From the NCBI RefSeq assembly GCF_901827185.1, contig NZ_LR594671.1, positions 1,984,001 through 2,048,000 on the forward strand: a stretch of DNA of 64,000 bases, in the 5' to 3' direction. The notes under the pieces are model-generated. The model searched no databases. It had not been told where the DNA came from and saw nothing but the letters and a program-made list of their open reading frames with translations. Shown in pieces: positions 28,262 to 40,186 of the stretch. The position numbers were made by a program, and so were the translations under genes. The DNA comes from Variovorax sp. PBL-E5. GTDB taxonomy: Bacteria > Pseudomonadota > Gammaproteobacteria > Burkholderiales > Burkholderiaceae_C. Position 1 is the first letter of the stretch; each line of letters opens with the position of its first letter.

Positions 28262-28999
28262 CTACAAGGTCATGCCGCCATCGACGTGCAGGATCTGACC
28301 GGTGATGAAAGCCGCCTCCGGGCTCAGCAAGAAGGCGATCGGGGCCGCGATGTCGTCGGGCGTCGCGAGCCGGCCCGCCGGCACGCGCGAGAGCGCCTGG
28401 CGCCATTGTTCCTCGGTCAGCGCGCCGGCATTCGGCCGGTCCTTGCGCACATAGCCCGGGGCCACGGCATTGACCGTCACGCCGCGCGCGGCGACTTCCG
28501 CGGCCGCCGCCTTGACCAGCGCCTCGACGCCGGCCTTGGCCGCGGCGGTGGCCGGAAAGGTGGACGCGCCCAGCGTGAAACGGTGGGCGACGAAGGAACT
28601 CACCGCGACGAAGCGGCCCTGGCCCGCCTCTTCGAGCATCGGCAGGCTCTTGCGCAGCAGGTGGGCCAGCGAGACCACCATCGTTCGCAGCGAGCGCTCG
28701 ACGATCTCGTCGTCCAGCTGTGCGAGCGTGCGCTTGTCGGCGAACCCCGCGTTGGCGACCACGCCGCGCAGGCCGCCCAGCGCGCGTGCCGCATCGAGCA
28801 GGGCGTCGACCGTCTGCGGCGCCGCCATGTCGCCGACCACCACCGTGCTGCGCACCGCGCTGCATTGCTGCGACACCGCATCGGCCGCAGCGCGCTGGCT
28901 GCCGGTGTGGATCACGAGGTCGATGCCTTGTGCGGCCAGGCGGCGGCATGTCGCCGCTCCGATGCCGGAGCCGGCGCCGGTCACAACCACACTGCTCAT
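28262..28999 (-). CDS. SDR-family protein with the catalytic Tyr replaced by Thr
   Basis: 245 residues, Rossmann fold. TGAGSGIG (7-14) binds NAD(P), NAG is in VVANAGFAD, and the conserved Ser lies in AVSSFVAHR. The normal YxxxK reads TAAAK, so Thr takes the place of the catalytic Tyr while Lys is kept. The C-terminal VNAVAPGYV and LHVDGGMTL are normal for classical SDRs. It heads the amino acid importer operon. Its ribosome site (GGGGGCG) is supplied by the repeat that starts two bases upstream. It may be an unusual reductase, a non-redox enzyme or inactive. Confidence 0.85.
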   Translation of the reverse strand: MSSVVVTGAGSGIGAATCRRLAAQGIDLVIHTGSQRAAADAVSQQCSAVRSTVVVGDMAAPQTVDALLDAARALGGLRGVVANAGFADKRTLAQLDDEIVERSLRTMVVSLAHLLRKSLPMLEEAGQGRFVAVSSFVAHRFTLGASTFPATAAAKAGVEALVKAAAAEVAARGVTVNAVAPGYVRKDRPNAGALTEEQWRQALSRVPAGRLATPDDIAAPIAFLLSPEAAFITGQILHVDGGMTL

Positions 29000-29000
29000 G

Positions 29001-29093
29001 TCGCCCCCATGTTCGGCACTGGCGTGTCCTCACTGCCCCCCGAGGGGGCGCGAGCTTGCTTGGGGCGGCCCGGCGCTGCGCTCATTCGAAAAC
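29001..29093. repeat. Dispersed intergenic palindromic repeat, type B
   Basis: This stretch starts CGCCCCCATG, contains the hairpin GCCCCC-CGA-GGGGGC and the segment GGGGCGGCCCGGCGCTGCG. It shares the CGCCCCC start, central C/G hairpin and CGGCCCGGC block with the type A repeats at 37262 and 46464 but is clearly diverged. It forms the 5' leader of the SDR gene. The type B grouping is by eye within this window. Confidence 0.45.
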
Positions 29094-29174
29094 TGCCATC
29101 TGCGATGCAAAGCAAGCATTGTGCTAGCAAACACAAGTCTCATCTGCGCGGGCAAACGCGCATCGCGGATGCTG

Positions 29175-29822
29175 TCAGGCCGCTGCTTCCAGCCCGCTGC
29201 GGAAGTGTGCCTGCATGCGTGCCATCGCGGCTGCCGGGTCGCGCGCCTTGAGCGCGGCCATGACGTCGCGGTGCTCCTTCAGCGATTCGCCGATGCGCCC
29301 CGATTTGAGCAGCGAGTTGTGGCGGTTGAGCTTCATCACCTTGCGCAGGTCGGCCACCATCTGGTCGCGCCAGCGGTTGTCGGCGATGGCGAGCAGGCGC
29401 ATGTGGAAGCGCTCGTTGAGCGCGAAGAAGTGCTCGCGGTCGACATGGCCCGGCCTGGCCGCGGCCTCGAGCTGGGCATGCAGCGCCTCGAGTTCGGCCA
29501 GCTCGGCGGCGGAGGCCCGTTCGGCGACGACGCCCGCGGCATCGCTTTCGAGCAGGCTGAGCAGGTGGTAGACGTCCGCCAGATCCTTCTCGGACACCTC
29601 CGTCACATAGGCGCCGCGCCGCACCTTCATCGTCACCAGGCCTTCGGCCGCCAGCACCTTCAGCGCCTCGCGCAGCGGCGTGCGGCTGATGCCGTATTCC
29701 TCTGCCAGCTTGAGTTCGTCGATCCAGCTGCCGGGCTGGAGCTCGCGATTGAAGATGCGCTGGCGCAGCAGCTCCGCCACCTCCTCATAGAGGGCGCGCG
29801 GGGTGAGGGTGAGGGCGGACAT
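29175..29822 (-). CDS. GntR-family regulator, FadR/FCD subfamily
   Basis: 215 residues from ATG 29822 (an in-frame TTG at 29840 is also possible). A winged helix-turn-helix (LKLAEEYGISRTPLREALKVLAAEGLV) is followed by an all-helical FCD ligand domain with metal-type residues (LNERFHMRLLAIADN, KEHRDVMAALKARD). It is divergent from the propionyl-CoA operon at 29947 and upstream of, in the same direction as, the SDR-importer operon. It could control either. Relatives respond to organic or amino acids. Confidence 0.92.
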   Translation of the reverse strand: MSALTLTPRALYEEVAELLRQRIFNRELQPGSWIDELKLAEEYGISRTPLREALKVLAAEGLVTMKVRRGAYVTEVSEKDLADVYHLLSLLESDAAGVVAERASAAELAELEALHAQLEAAARPGHVDREHFFALNERFHMRLLAIADNRWRDQMVADLRKVMKLNRHNSLLKSGRIGESLKEHRDVMAALKARDPAAAMARMQAHFRSGLEAAA

Positions 29823-29849
29823 GATCGGAATGTACCGCAACTCAGGACT

Positions 29850-29878
29850 TTGAATTAATAATTACGGATGGGTTAGAC
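29850..29878 (+). promoter_or_regulatory. AT-rich promoter/operator region of the propionyl-CoA operon
   Basis: A possible -35 TTGAAT (29850-29855) and -10 TTAGAC (29873-29878) are 17 bases apart. Inside lies an 11-base palindrome, AATTA-A-TAATT (29853-29863), a candidate site for the divergent GntR regulator. The whole is an AT-rich island in a GC-rich setting. The -10 is a weak match. Confidence 0.35.
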
Positions 29879-29946
29879 TCGCCTTGAACTGTTTCGACCC
29901 AGCGAACACACTCCCACCCACTCGCACGACCTGCAAAGCGGCGCCC

Positions 29947-32106
29947 ATGAGCAAACCCGAACCCACCTTTCAAACCGCCACCCTCGAGGCCTGGGGCAAG
30001 GCCGCCGCCAAGTCCGCGCCGGGCGGCGACGTGAACGCGTTGAACTGGATCACGCCCGACGGCATCGCCGTCAAGCCGCTCTACACCGCGGCCGATCTGC
30101 AAGGCCTGAGGTACACCGACACACTCCCGGGCTTCGAGCCCTACCTGCGCGGCCCGCAGGCCACGATGTACGCGGTGCGCCCGTGGACCATCCGCCAGTA
30201 CGCCGGCTTCTCGACCGCCGAGGAATCGAATGCCTTCTACCGCAAGGCGCTGGCGGCGGGCGGCCAGGGCGTCAGCGTGGCCTTCGACCTCGCCACGCAC
30301 CGCGGCTACGACAGCGACCATCCGCGCGTGACGGGCGACGTCGGCAAGGCCGGCGTGGCGATCGATTCGGTCGAGGACATGAAGATCCTGTTCGACCGAA
30401 TCCCGCTCGACAAGGTCAGCGTCTCGATGACGATGAATGGCGCCGTGCTGCCAGTGCTGGCGGGCTACGTGGTGACGGCCGAAGAGCAGGGCGTGGCGCA
30501 GGACCAGCTGAGCGGGACCATCCAGAACGACATCCTCAAGGAGTTCATGGTCCGCAACACCTACATCTTCCCGCCCGCGCCGAGCATGCGGATCATCGGC
30601 GACATCATCGAGTACACGGCCGAGCACATGCCGAAGTTCAACTCGATCTCGATCAGCGGCTACCACATGCAGGAAGCCGGCGCCAACCAGGCGCTGGAAC
30701 TGGCCTTCACGCTGGCCGACGGCAAGGAGTACGTGAAGACAGCGCTGGCCAAGGGCCTCGACGTCGACGGCTTCGCCGGCCGGCTGAGCTTCTTCTGGGC
30801 CATCGGCATGAACTTCTATCTGGAAGTCGCCAAGATGCGCGCGGCGCGGCTGCTGTGGTGCCGGATCATGAAGGAGTTCGAGCCGAAGAATCCCAAGAGC
30901 CTGATGCTGCGCACGCATTGCCAGACCTCGGGCTGGTCGCTGACCGAGCAGGACCCGTACAACAACGTCGTGCGCACCACGATCGAGGCGATGGCAGCGG
31001 TGTTCGGCGGCACGCAGAGCCTGCACACCAATGCGCTCGATGAAGCCATCGCGCTGCCTACCGAGTTCAGCGCGCGCATCGCGCGCAACACGCAGCTCAT
31101 CATTCAGGAAGAGACGCACATCACGAACGTGATCGACCCGTGGGCCGGCAGCTACATGATGGAGAAGCTCACGCAGGACATGGCCGATGCGGCCTGGGCC
31201 ATCATCGAAGAGGTCGAGGCCATGGGCGGCATGACCAAGGCGGTCGACAGCGGCTGGGCCAAGCTCAAGATCGAGGCCGCCGCGGCCGACAAGCAGGCGC
31301 GCATCGACTCCGGCAAGGACGTGATCGTGGGCGTCAACAAGTACAAGCTCAAGTCCGAGGATGCGATCGACAGCCTGTCGATCGACAACGTCAAGGTGCG
31401 CGACGGCCAGATCGCCAAGCTCAAGGCGATCCGCGAGAAGCGCGACGCCGCCGCCGTGCAGGTCGCGCTCGACGCGCTGACCGCCGCGGCCGAAAGCGGC
31501 GAAGGCAATCTGCTCGCGCTCAGCATCCAGGCCGTGCGCCTGCGCGCCACGGTCGGCGAGATCAGCGATGCGCTCGAAAAGATCTACGGCCGCCATCGCG
31601 CCGACACGCAGAAGGTCACCGGCGTCTATGCCGCGGCCTACGACTCGGCCGAGGGCTGGGAAGCGCTGCAGCACGAGATCGCGGCCTTTGCCGAAGAGCA
31701 GGGCCGGCGCCCGCGCGTGATGATCTCCAAGCTCGGCCAGGACGGCCACGACCGCGGCGCGAAGGTGGTCGCCACCGCCTTCGCCGACCTGGGCTTCGAC
31801 GTCGACATGGGGCCGCTGTTCCAGACGCCGGAAGAGTGCGCGCGCCAGGCGATCGAGAACGACGTGCATGCGGTCGGCGTGAGCACGCTGGCCGCAGGCC
31901 ACAAGACCTTGGTGCCCGCCATCATCCAGGAGCTGAAGAAGCAGGGCGCCGACGACATCATCGTGTTCGTCGGCGGTGTGATTCCGCGTCAGGACTATGA
32001 CTTCCTCTACGAGGCGGGTGTGAAAGGCATCTACGGGCCGGGCACGCCGATACCTGCGAGTGCCAAGGATGTGCTGGAGCAGATCCGCGCCGCGGTCACG
32101 GCCTGA
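29947..32106 (+). CDS. scpA: Methylmalonyl-CoA mutase
   Basis: 719 residues carrying both parts of the enzyme: an N-terminal substrate barrel ([56 protein letters not shown]) and a C-terminal B12 domain with Asp599-x-His601-x-x-Gly604 ([11 protein letters not shown]). It interconverts (R)-methylmalonyl-CoA and succinyl-CoA with adenosylcobalamin. The start ATG 29947 gives the usual ScpA-like length. It is the first gene of the propionyl-CoA operon; meaB starts 2 bases after its stop. Confidence 0.95.
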   Translation: MSKPEPTFQTATLEAWGKAAAKSAPGGDVNALNWITPDGIAVKPLYTAADLQGLRYTDTLPGFEPYLRGPQATMYAVRPWTIRQYAGFSTAEESNAFYRKALAAGGQGVSVAFDLATHRGYDSDHPRVTGDVGKAGVAIDSVEDMKILFDRIPLDKVSVSMTMNGAVLPVLAGYVVTAEEQGVAQDQLSGTIQNDILKEFMVRNTYIFPPAPSMRIIGDIIEYTAEHMPKFNSISISGYHMQEAGANQALELAFTLADGKEYVKTALAKGLDVDGFAGRLSFFWAIGMNFYLEVAKMRAARLLWCRIMKEFEPKNPKSLMLRTHCQTSGWSLTEQDPYNNVVRTTIEAMAAVFGGTQSLHTNALDEAIALPTEFSARIARNTQLIIQEETHITNVIDPWAGSYMMEKLTQDMADAAWAIIEEVEAMGGMTKAVDSGWAKLKIEAAAADKQARIDSGKDVIVGVNKYKLKSEDAIDSLSIDNVKVRDGQIAKLKAIREKRDAAAVQVALDALTAAAESGEGNLLALSIQAVRLRATVGEISDALEKIYGRHRADTQKVTGVYAAAYDSAEGWEALQHEIAAFAEEQGRRPRVMISKLGQDGHDRGAKVVATAFADLGFDVDMGPLFQTPEECARQAIENDVHAVGVSTLAAGHKTLVPAIIQELKKQGADDIIVFVGGVIPRQDYDFLYEAGVKGIYGPGTPIPASAKDVLEQIRAAVTA

Positions 32107-32108
32107 AC

Positions 32109-33176
32109 ATGCCGGTGGTTCGAACCCCGGTCACCGTCGAAGCGCTGGCGGCGGAAGGTGCGCCGCAGCGCCGCGCGATCGCCAAGGCGATCACGCTGCT
32201 CGAATCGACGCGCGCCGACCATCGCGCGCAAGCCGATGAGCTGCTCACCGCGCTGCTGCCGCACACGGGCCAGTCGTTCCGGCTCGGTATCTCGGGCGTG
32301 CCCGGCGTCGGCAAGTCGACCTTCATCGAGACGCTGGGGCTGTACCTGATCGGGCGCGGCCATCGCGTCGCGGTGCTCACGGTCGACCCTTCGTCCACCG
32401 TCTCCGGCGGCTCGATCCTCGGCGACAAGACGCGCATGGAAAAGCTCTCGGTGCACGAGCGCGCCTACATCCGGCCGAGCCCTTCGTCGGGCACGCTGGG
32501 CGGCGTGGCCGAGAAGACGCGCGAGGCGATGCTGGTGTGCGAAGCCGCGGGCTACGATATCGTGATCGTCGAGACGGTGGGCGTCGGCCAGAGCGAAACC
32601 GCGGTCTCCGGCATGACCGACATGTTCGTGCTGCTGCAACTGCCCAATGCCGGCGACGACCTGCAGGCGATCAAGAAGGGCGTGATGGAGCTGGCCGACC
32701 TGGTCGTCATCAACAAGGCCGACCTCGACAAGGACGCAGCCACCCGCGCCCAGGCCCAGATCACCTCGGCGCTGCGCCTCTTCGGCCACCATGGCAATCC
32801 CGCGCACGCACAGGCGATGCAGGCCGCTCACGCCGCACCGGGCACGCCCGAGGCCGAAGTGCGCTTCTGGCAACCGAGGGTGATCCAGCTCAGCGCGCTG
32901 GCCGGCACCGGCATCGATGCCTTCTGGGACGCAGTCACGCAGTTCAGGACGATGCAGGCGGCCAACGGCAAGCTCGCGAGCCGCCGCGAAAAACAAGCGC
33001 TCGCGTGGATGTGGGAGCGCATCGACGCCGGGCTCAAGCATGCCTTTCGCCATCATCCGCAGGTGCGCGAGCTTCTGCCACAGGCCATCGCCCAGGTTGC
33101 GGCGGGCACCTTGCCCGCATCGACCGCGGCACGAAATCTTCTCGCCGCCCAGGCGGGAACAACGACAACACCTTGA
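32109..33176 (+). CDS. meaB: Methylmalonyl-CoA mutase chaperone GTPase MeaB/ArgK
   Basis: 355 residues, G3E-type GTPase. Walker A GVPGVGKS lies at about 63-70, ILGDKTRM and [11 protein letters not shown] are switch segments, and NKAD gives guanine specificity. It loads and protects adenosylcobalamin in the mutase. It lies 2 bases after scpA and 10 bases before pccB, which fits a protein that acts on the mutase. The older name ArgK refers to a misassigned function. Confidence 0.95.
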   Translation: MPVVRTPVTVEALAAEGAPQRRAIAKAITLLESTRADHRAQADELLTALLPHTGQSFRLGISGVPGVGKSTFIETLGLYLIGRGHRVAVLTVDPSSTVSGGSILGDKTRMEKLSVHERAYIRPSPSSGTLGGVAEKTREAMLVCEAAGYDIVIVETVGVGQSETAVSGMTDMFVLLQLPNAGDDLQAIKKGVMELADLVVINKADLDKDAATRAQAQITSALRLFGHHGNPAHAQAMQAAHAAPGTPEAEVRFWQPRVIQLSALAGTGIDAFWDAVTQFRTMQAANGKLASRREKQALAWMWERIDAGLKHAFRHHPQVRELLPQAIAQVAAGTLPASTAARNLLAAQAGTTTTP

Positions 33177-33186
33177 CGGGACGCCC

Positions 33187-34719
<1,533 letters not shown>

Positions 34720-34733
34720 AACGGGACAAGAAC

Positions 34734-36778
<2,045 letters not shown>

Positions 36779-36782
<4 letters not shown>

Positions 36783-37258
36783 CGACACGTCCCTTCAAGG
36801 TGCTGGGCGTCCAGCAGATCGCCATTGGCGGTACCGACAAGACCCGTCTTCAGAAGCTCTGGGTCGAGATGCTGGGGCTCGAAGTCACCGGCACGTTCAG
36901 GAGCGAGCGCGAGAACGTCGACGAGGACATCTGCGCGATCGGCAGCGGCCCGTTCAAGGTCGAGGTCGATCTCATGCAGCCGCTCGATCCCGACAAGAAG
37001 CCCGCGGTGCATGCCACGCCGCTCAATCACGTCGGCTTATGGATCGACGATCTGCCGAAGGCGGTCGAGTGGCTCGCCGCGCAGGGCGTGCGTTTCGCGC
37101 CGGGCGGCATCCGCAAGGGCGCGGCCGGCTTCGACATCTGCTTCCTGCATCCCAAGGGCAACGAGGAATTCCCGATCGCGGGCGAAGGCGTGCTGATCGA
37201 GATGGTGCAAGCACCGCCCGAAGTGATCAAAGCCTTCTCGGCCCTCGCGGCAGGCTAG
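36779..37258 (+). CDS. VOC family protein, probable methylmalonyl-CoA epimerase
   Basis: 159 residues with two VOC units. Likely metal ligands are in [17 protein letters not shown] (His) and EGVLIEMVQ (Glu). The first ligand position reads Gln-Gln-Ile rather than the usual His-Ile of methylmalonyl-CoA epimerase, which lowers certainty. Position is the main argument: its ATG overlaps the pccA stop, and an epimerase is the only step otherwise missing between carboxylase and mutase. A glyoxalase-like role is the alternative. Confidence 0.75.
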
Positions 37259-37261
37259 GTT

Positions 37262-37354
37262 CAGAAACACCGCGGAACCGGCTCCGCCGGGCCGCCGGTG
37301 TTGCCCCCGGAAGGGGGTTGGCGGCCACACGAAGTGGGCAAGCCTGGGGGCGAG
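37262..37354. repeat. Dispersed intergenic palindromic repeat, type A copy 1 (reverse orientation)
   Basis: Read on the minus strand, this runs CGCCCCCAGGCTT, ACTTCGTGT, CGCCAACCCCC, CCGGGGGCAACACC, GCGGCCCGGC and CCGCGGTGTTTC. The same blocks in the same order occur at 46464-46555 on the plus strand. The central C5/G5 stretch can fold. It fills the gap between two convergent genes here. Confidence 0.7.
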
Positions 37355-37984
37355 TCAGCCACCGGGACGGCGCCAGATCGCTAGCGTCGCGGCCAGCGCC
37401 CACATGCCGGCCGCACAGCCGCGGTGGATGCGCTGCAGGCTGCGTTGCGACAGCCTGCGCACTGCCTGCGTGCCCGCGCCGGCGTAGCCCAGCATCACGC
37501 AGGTGTCGATGGCGACGAAGCATGCGCCAAGCACGAGGTACTGCGGGCCCTGCGGCTCTGCGATCGAGACGAATTGCGGCAGGAAGGCCGCGAAGAAGAG
37601 CAGCGTCTTCGGGTTCGACAGCGCGACCGTGAGGCTGCGTCGGAAGGCCACCCGGCCCCGCAAGGGTTCTGTCGACGACAGCATCGCGCCGAGGTCGAGC
37701 GGCTGGGTGCGCCACAGCTTGATGCCGAGCCAGACGAGGTAGGCGACACCGGCGATGCGGATCGCGTTGAACAGCCACTCCGATGCGGCGAGCAGCGATC
37801 CCAGCCCAAGCGCGACGACGGTGATCAGCACGCAGGCGCCGAGCGAGGCACCCGCAATGCCCCATGCCGCCGCCCGCATCCCACCGGCGATGCCGTTGGA
37901 CAGCGCGAGCAGCATGGTCGGCCCCGGCGTGATGGCGAGCGCGAGCGAGGCGAGCGCGTAGAGGATCAGCGTGTCGGTCGTCAT
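37355..37984 (-). CDS. LysE/RhtB-family amino acid exporter
   Basis: 209 residues with about six membrane helices. The family start is visible (LASLALAITPGPTMLLALSNGIAGG), as is the loop segment LTVALSNPKTLLFFAAFLPQFV. These proteins export amino acids such as lysine, homoserine or threonine in exchange for protons. The ATG overlaps the upstream ferredoxin gene stop (ATGA). It is the last of three leftward genes starting with phaZ. Confidence 0.92.
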   Translation of the reverse strand: MTTDTLILYALASLALAITPGPTMLLALSNGIAGGMRAAAWGIAGASLGACVLITVVALGLGSLLAASEWLFNAIRIAGVAYLVWLGIKLWRTQPLDLGAMLSSTEPLRGRVAFRRSLTVALSNPKTLLFFAAFLPQFVSIAEPQGPQYLVLGACFVAIDTCVMLGYAGAGTQAVRRLSQRSLQRIHRGCAAGMWALAATLAIWRRPGG

Positions 37985-38625
37985 GGGGTCTTCCTGTCCT
38001 TGGCCTTCGATGCGGCCGCGGCGCGGGCGCGGGCCAGCGCCGCGTCGACGATGGCCCGCTTGCGCTCCGAGGGATTCATCGTGTCTGCGGGCACGTCCGA
38101 GGCGGCGGCGCTGCGCGGCGATGGCTTCTTCGCATGCCGCGTGCGATGGGCTTCGTAGCGCGCCCGTGCATGATCCGCCTCGGCCTGGGACCAGGCCTGC
38201 CAGCCGCTGCGGCCCGGCGTCGCGACTTCGAGCGAGATGCAGTCGACGGGGCAGGCCGGAATGCAGAGCTCGCAACCCGTGCAGTGCGCCTCGATCACCG
38301 TATGCATGCGCTTGTGGATTCCGAGGATCGCGTCGGTCGGGCAGGCGTCCAGGCACAGCGTGCAGCCGATGCACCAGGCTTCGTCGATCACGGCCAGCGC
38401 GCGTGGGCCTTCGGTGCCGAACCGCGGATCGATCGGCTGCGCCGGCTGGCCGGTGAGGCGCGACAGCCGCTGCACGCCTTCGGCGCCGCCGGGTGGGCAT
38501 TGGTGAATGCCAGCCTCGCCGGAAGCGATGGCCTGCGCATAGCCGGCGCAATCCGGGTAGCCGCAGCGCGTGCACTGCGTCTGCGGCAGGGCCTCGAGGA
38601 TGCGTGCGGCCGGCGTGTTCACCAC
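37981..38625 (-). CDS. RnfB-like ferredoxin (three 4Fe-4S sites)
   Basis: 214 residues. The N-terminal RnfB-type 4Fe-4S domain (CTRCGYPDCAGYAQAI, with a further Cys in HQCPPGG) is followed by two bacterial ferredoxin motifs (CIGCTLCLDACPTDAI and CTGCELCIPACPVDCI). The C-terminus is a basic, Ala-rich helix tail of about 70 residues. There is no N-terminal membrane helix and no other rnf gene nearby, so it is a soluble stand-alone type, common in betaproteobacteria. The electron partner is unknown. Confidence 0.88.
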   Translation of the reverse strand: MVNTPAARILEALPQTQCTRCGYPDCAGYAQAIASGEAGIHQCPPGGAEGVQRLSRLTGQPAQPIDPRFGTEGPRALAVIDEAWCIGCTLCLDACPTDAILGIHKRMHTVIEAHCTGCELCIPACPVDCISLEVATPGRSGWQAWSQAEADHARARYEAHRTRHAKKPSPRSAAASDVPADTMNPSERKRAIVDAALARARAAAASKAKDRKTP

Positions 38626-38635
38626 GCAGTGGTGC

Positions 38636-40051
38636 TCAGCGCGCGGTCGCGCGGGGCCGGCGGGCCGCTGCCGGGGATGCCTTCCTGCGCGTGGCTGGTA
38701 GCGCCGCCTTGACGGCGGTACGCCGGGGCGCCGTCGCGGGCTTGAGCGCGTCCTCGCCGGTGGCTGCCGCGCGGGTGGTGGCCTTTTGCGGCTTGTCGTG
38801 CGCGGCGATGAAGGCTTTCACCTCCGGATAGACGAGATCGCGCCAGCGGCGTCCGCTGAAGATGCCGTAGTGGCCTGCGCCCTTGACCTCGTAGTGCCGA
38901 TGGTTCGACGCGGCGACGCCCGTGCACAGGTCGTGCGCGGCGCGGGTCTGGCCGGAGCCGGAGATGTCGTCCAGCTCGCCTTCGATGGTCAGAAGGCCGG
39001 TCGAGCGGATGTCCTGCGGGCGCACGCGCTCGAGCAGGCCGTCGGCGCTCTTCACGTCCCAGGTGCCGTTCACGAGTTCGAACTGCTGGAACACCGTGCG
39101 GATGGTCTCGAGGTAGTAGTCCGCATCCATGTCGAGCACGGCGTTGTATTCGTCGTAGAACTTGCGGTGGGCTTCGGCGCTCGCGTCGTCGCCCTTGATC
39201 AGGTCCTTGAAGTAGTCGTAGTGGCTGCTGGCATGGCGGTCCGGGTTCATCGCGACAAAGCCGGTGTGCTGCAGGAAGCCCGGGTAGACACGGCGGCCGA
39301 CGCCCGGGAAGTTGTCGGGCACGCGGTAGATCACGTTGTTCTCGAACCACTCGAAGCTCTTGTTCGTCGCCAGGTTGTTGACGGCTGTGGGCGATTTGCG
39401 CGCATCGATCGGGCCGCCCATCATGGTCATCGACAGCGGCGTCCCTTCGCCGCGGCTGGCCATCAGCGACACCGCAGCCAGCACCGGCACGGTGGGCTGG
39501 CAGACGCTGATCACATGGCAGTGGCCGTATTTCGATTGCAGGTGGCGCAGGAATTCCTCGATGTAGTTGACATAGTCATCGAGGTGGAATTCGCCTTCGG
39601 ACAGCGGCACCAGGCGCGCGTTGGTCCAGTCGGTGATGTAGACCTTATGGTCCTGCAGCATGGTGCGTACCGTGTCGCGCAGCAGCGTCGCGTAGTGGCC
39701 CGACAGCGGTGCGACGATCAACACCACGGGCTGGCTCTTGAGCGTGCGGAGCGTGTCGGCATCGTCGGTGAAGCGCTTGAAGCGCCGCAGCTCGCAGAAG
39801 GGTTTCTCGATCTCGACGCTTTCCTGGACCACGACGTCGTCGCCGCCGACCTTCACCGTCTTGATGCCGAACTCGGGCTTCTCGTAGTCCTTGCCCAGCC
39901 GGTAGATCAGGTCGTATCCGGCGGCCATGCGCTGCGCCATCGGCGTCTGCCCGAAGACGGCGCCCTGGCCATAGAGCTTGGAGGCGGCCTGGGCGAAGTC
40001 GGCGAACGGCTCCATCAGGGAGCGCTGCGCTTCATAGAGTTGATAGAGCAT
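38636..40051 (-). CDS. phaZ: Intracellular polyhydroxyalkanoate (PHB) depolymerase with basic C-terminal tail
   Basis: 471 residues. The catalytic core matches PhaZ1-type granule-bound depolymerases, which use Cys instead of Ser: Cys184 in VISVCQPTVP. LIVAPLSGHYATLLRDTVRTML and VYITDWTNAR are further family segments, and a His follows in KGAGHYGIFSGRRWR. The core ends near residue 415. The last 50 or so residues are a Lys/Arg/Ala/Pro-rich tail resembling histone H1-like or PhaM-like DNA-binding tails, beyond the usual family length. It breaks down stored PHB in the cytoplasm. It is the first of three leftward genes. Confidence 0.93.
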   Translation of the reverse strand: MLYQLYEAQRSLMEPFADFAQAASKLYGQGAVFGQTPMAQRMAAGYDLIYRLGKDYEKPEFGIKTVKVGGDDVVVQESVEIEKPFCELRRFKRFTDDADTLRTLKSQPVVLIVAPLSGHYATLLRDTVRTMLQDHKVYITDWTNARLVPLSEGEFHLDDYVNYIEEFLRHLQSKYGHCHVISVCQPTVPVLAAVSLMASRGEGTPLSMTMMGGPIDARKSPTAVNNLATNKSFEWFENNVIYRVPDNFPGVGRRVYPGFLQHTGFVAMNPDRHASSHYDYFKDLIKGDDASAEAHRKFYDEYNAVLDMDADYYLETIRTVFQQFELVNGTWDVKSADGLLERVRPQDIRSTGLLTIEGELDDISGSGQTRAAHDLCTGVAASNHRHYEVKGAGHYGIFSGRRWRDLVYPEVKAFIAAHDKPQKATTRAAATGEDALKPATAPRRTAVKAALPATRRKASPAAARRPRATAR

Positions 40052-40082
40052 CGGAGGACCGGAGAATTAACTGGGTAGTTAC

Positions 40083-40095
40083 TGCTGCAGTGCAA
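40083..40095. promoter_or_regulatory. Candidate PhaR-type site upstream of phaZ
   Basis: TGCTGCAGTGCAA (minus strand TTGCACTGCAGCA) lies 32 bases upstream of the phaZ start. TGC/GCA-rich boxes of this kind are bound by the PHA regulator PhaR in related bacteria. The match is by eye to remembered motifs and is not unique in form (it contains the PstI-like palindrome CTGCAG). Confidence 0.3.
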
Positions 40096-40186
40096 TATAT
40101 CAGCAGGGCCGGACAGGATATAGAGGATGAGCCCCAGTCCCGCCGGCCGGCCGTGACATCTTTGGCCCGCAGCGGCCCGCCGATGC

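Noticed and set aside
40145..40186. GC-rich palindromic stretch (CCGGCCGG) after the aminotransferase as a terminator
   Set aside because: No T run follows on the minus strand, so it does not meet the usual criteria.
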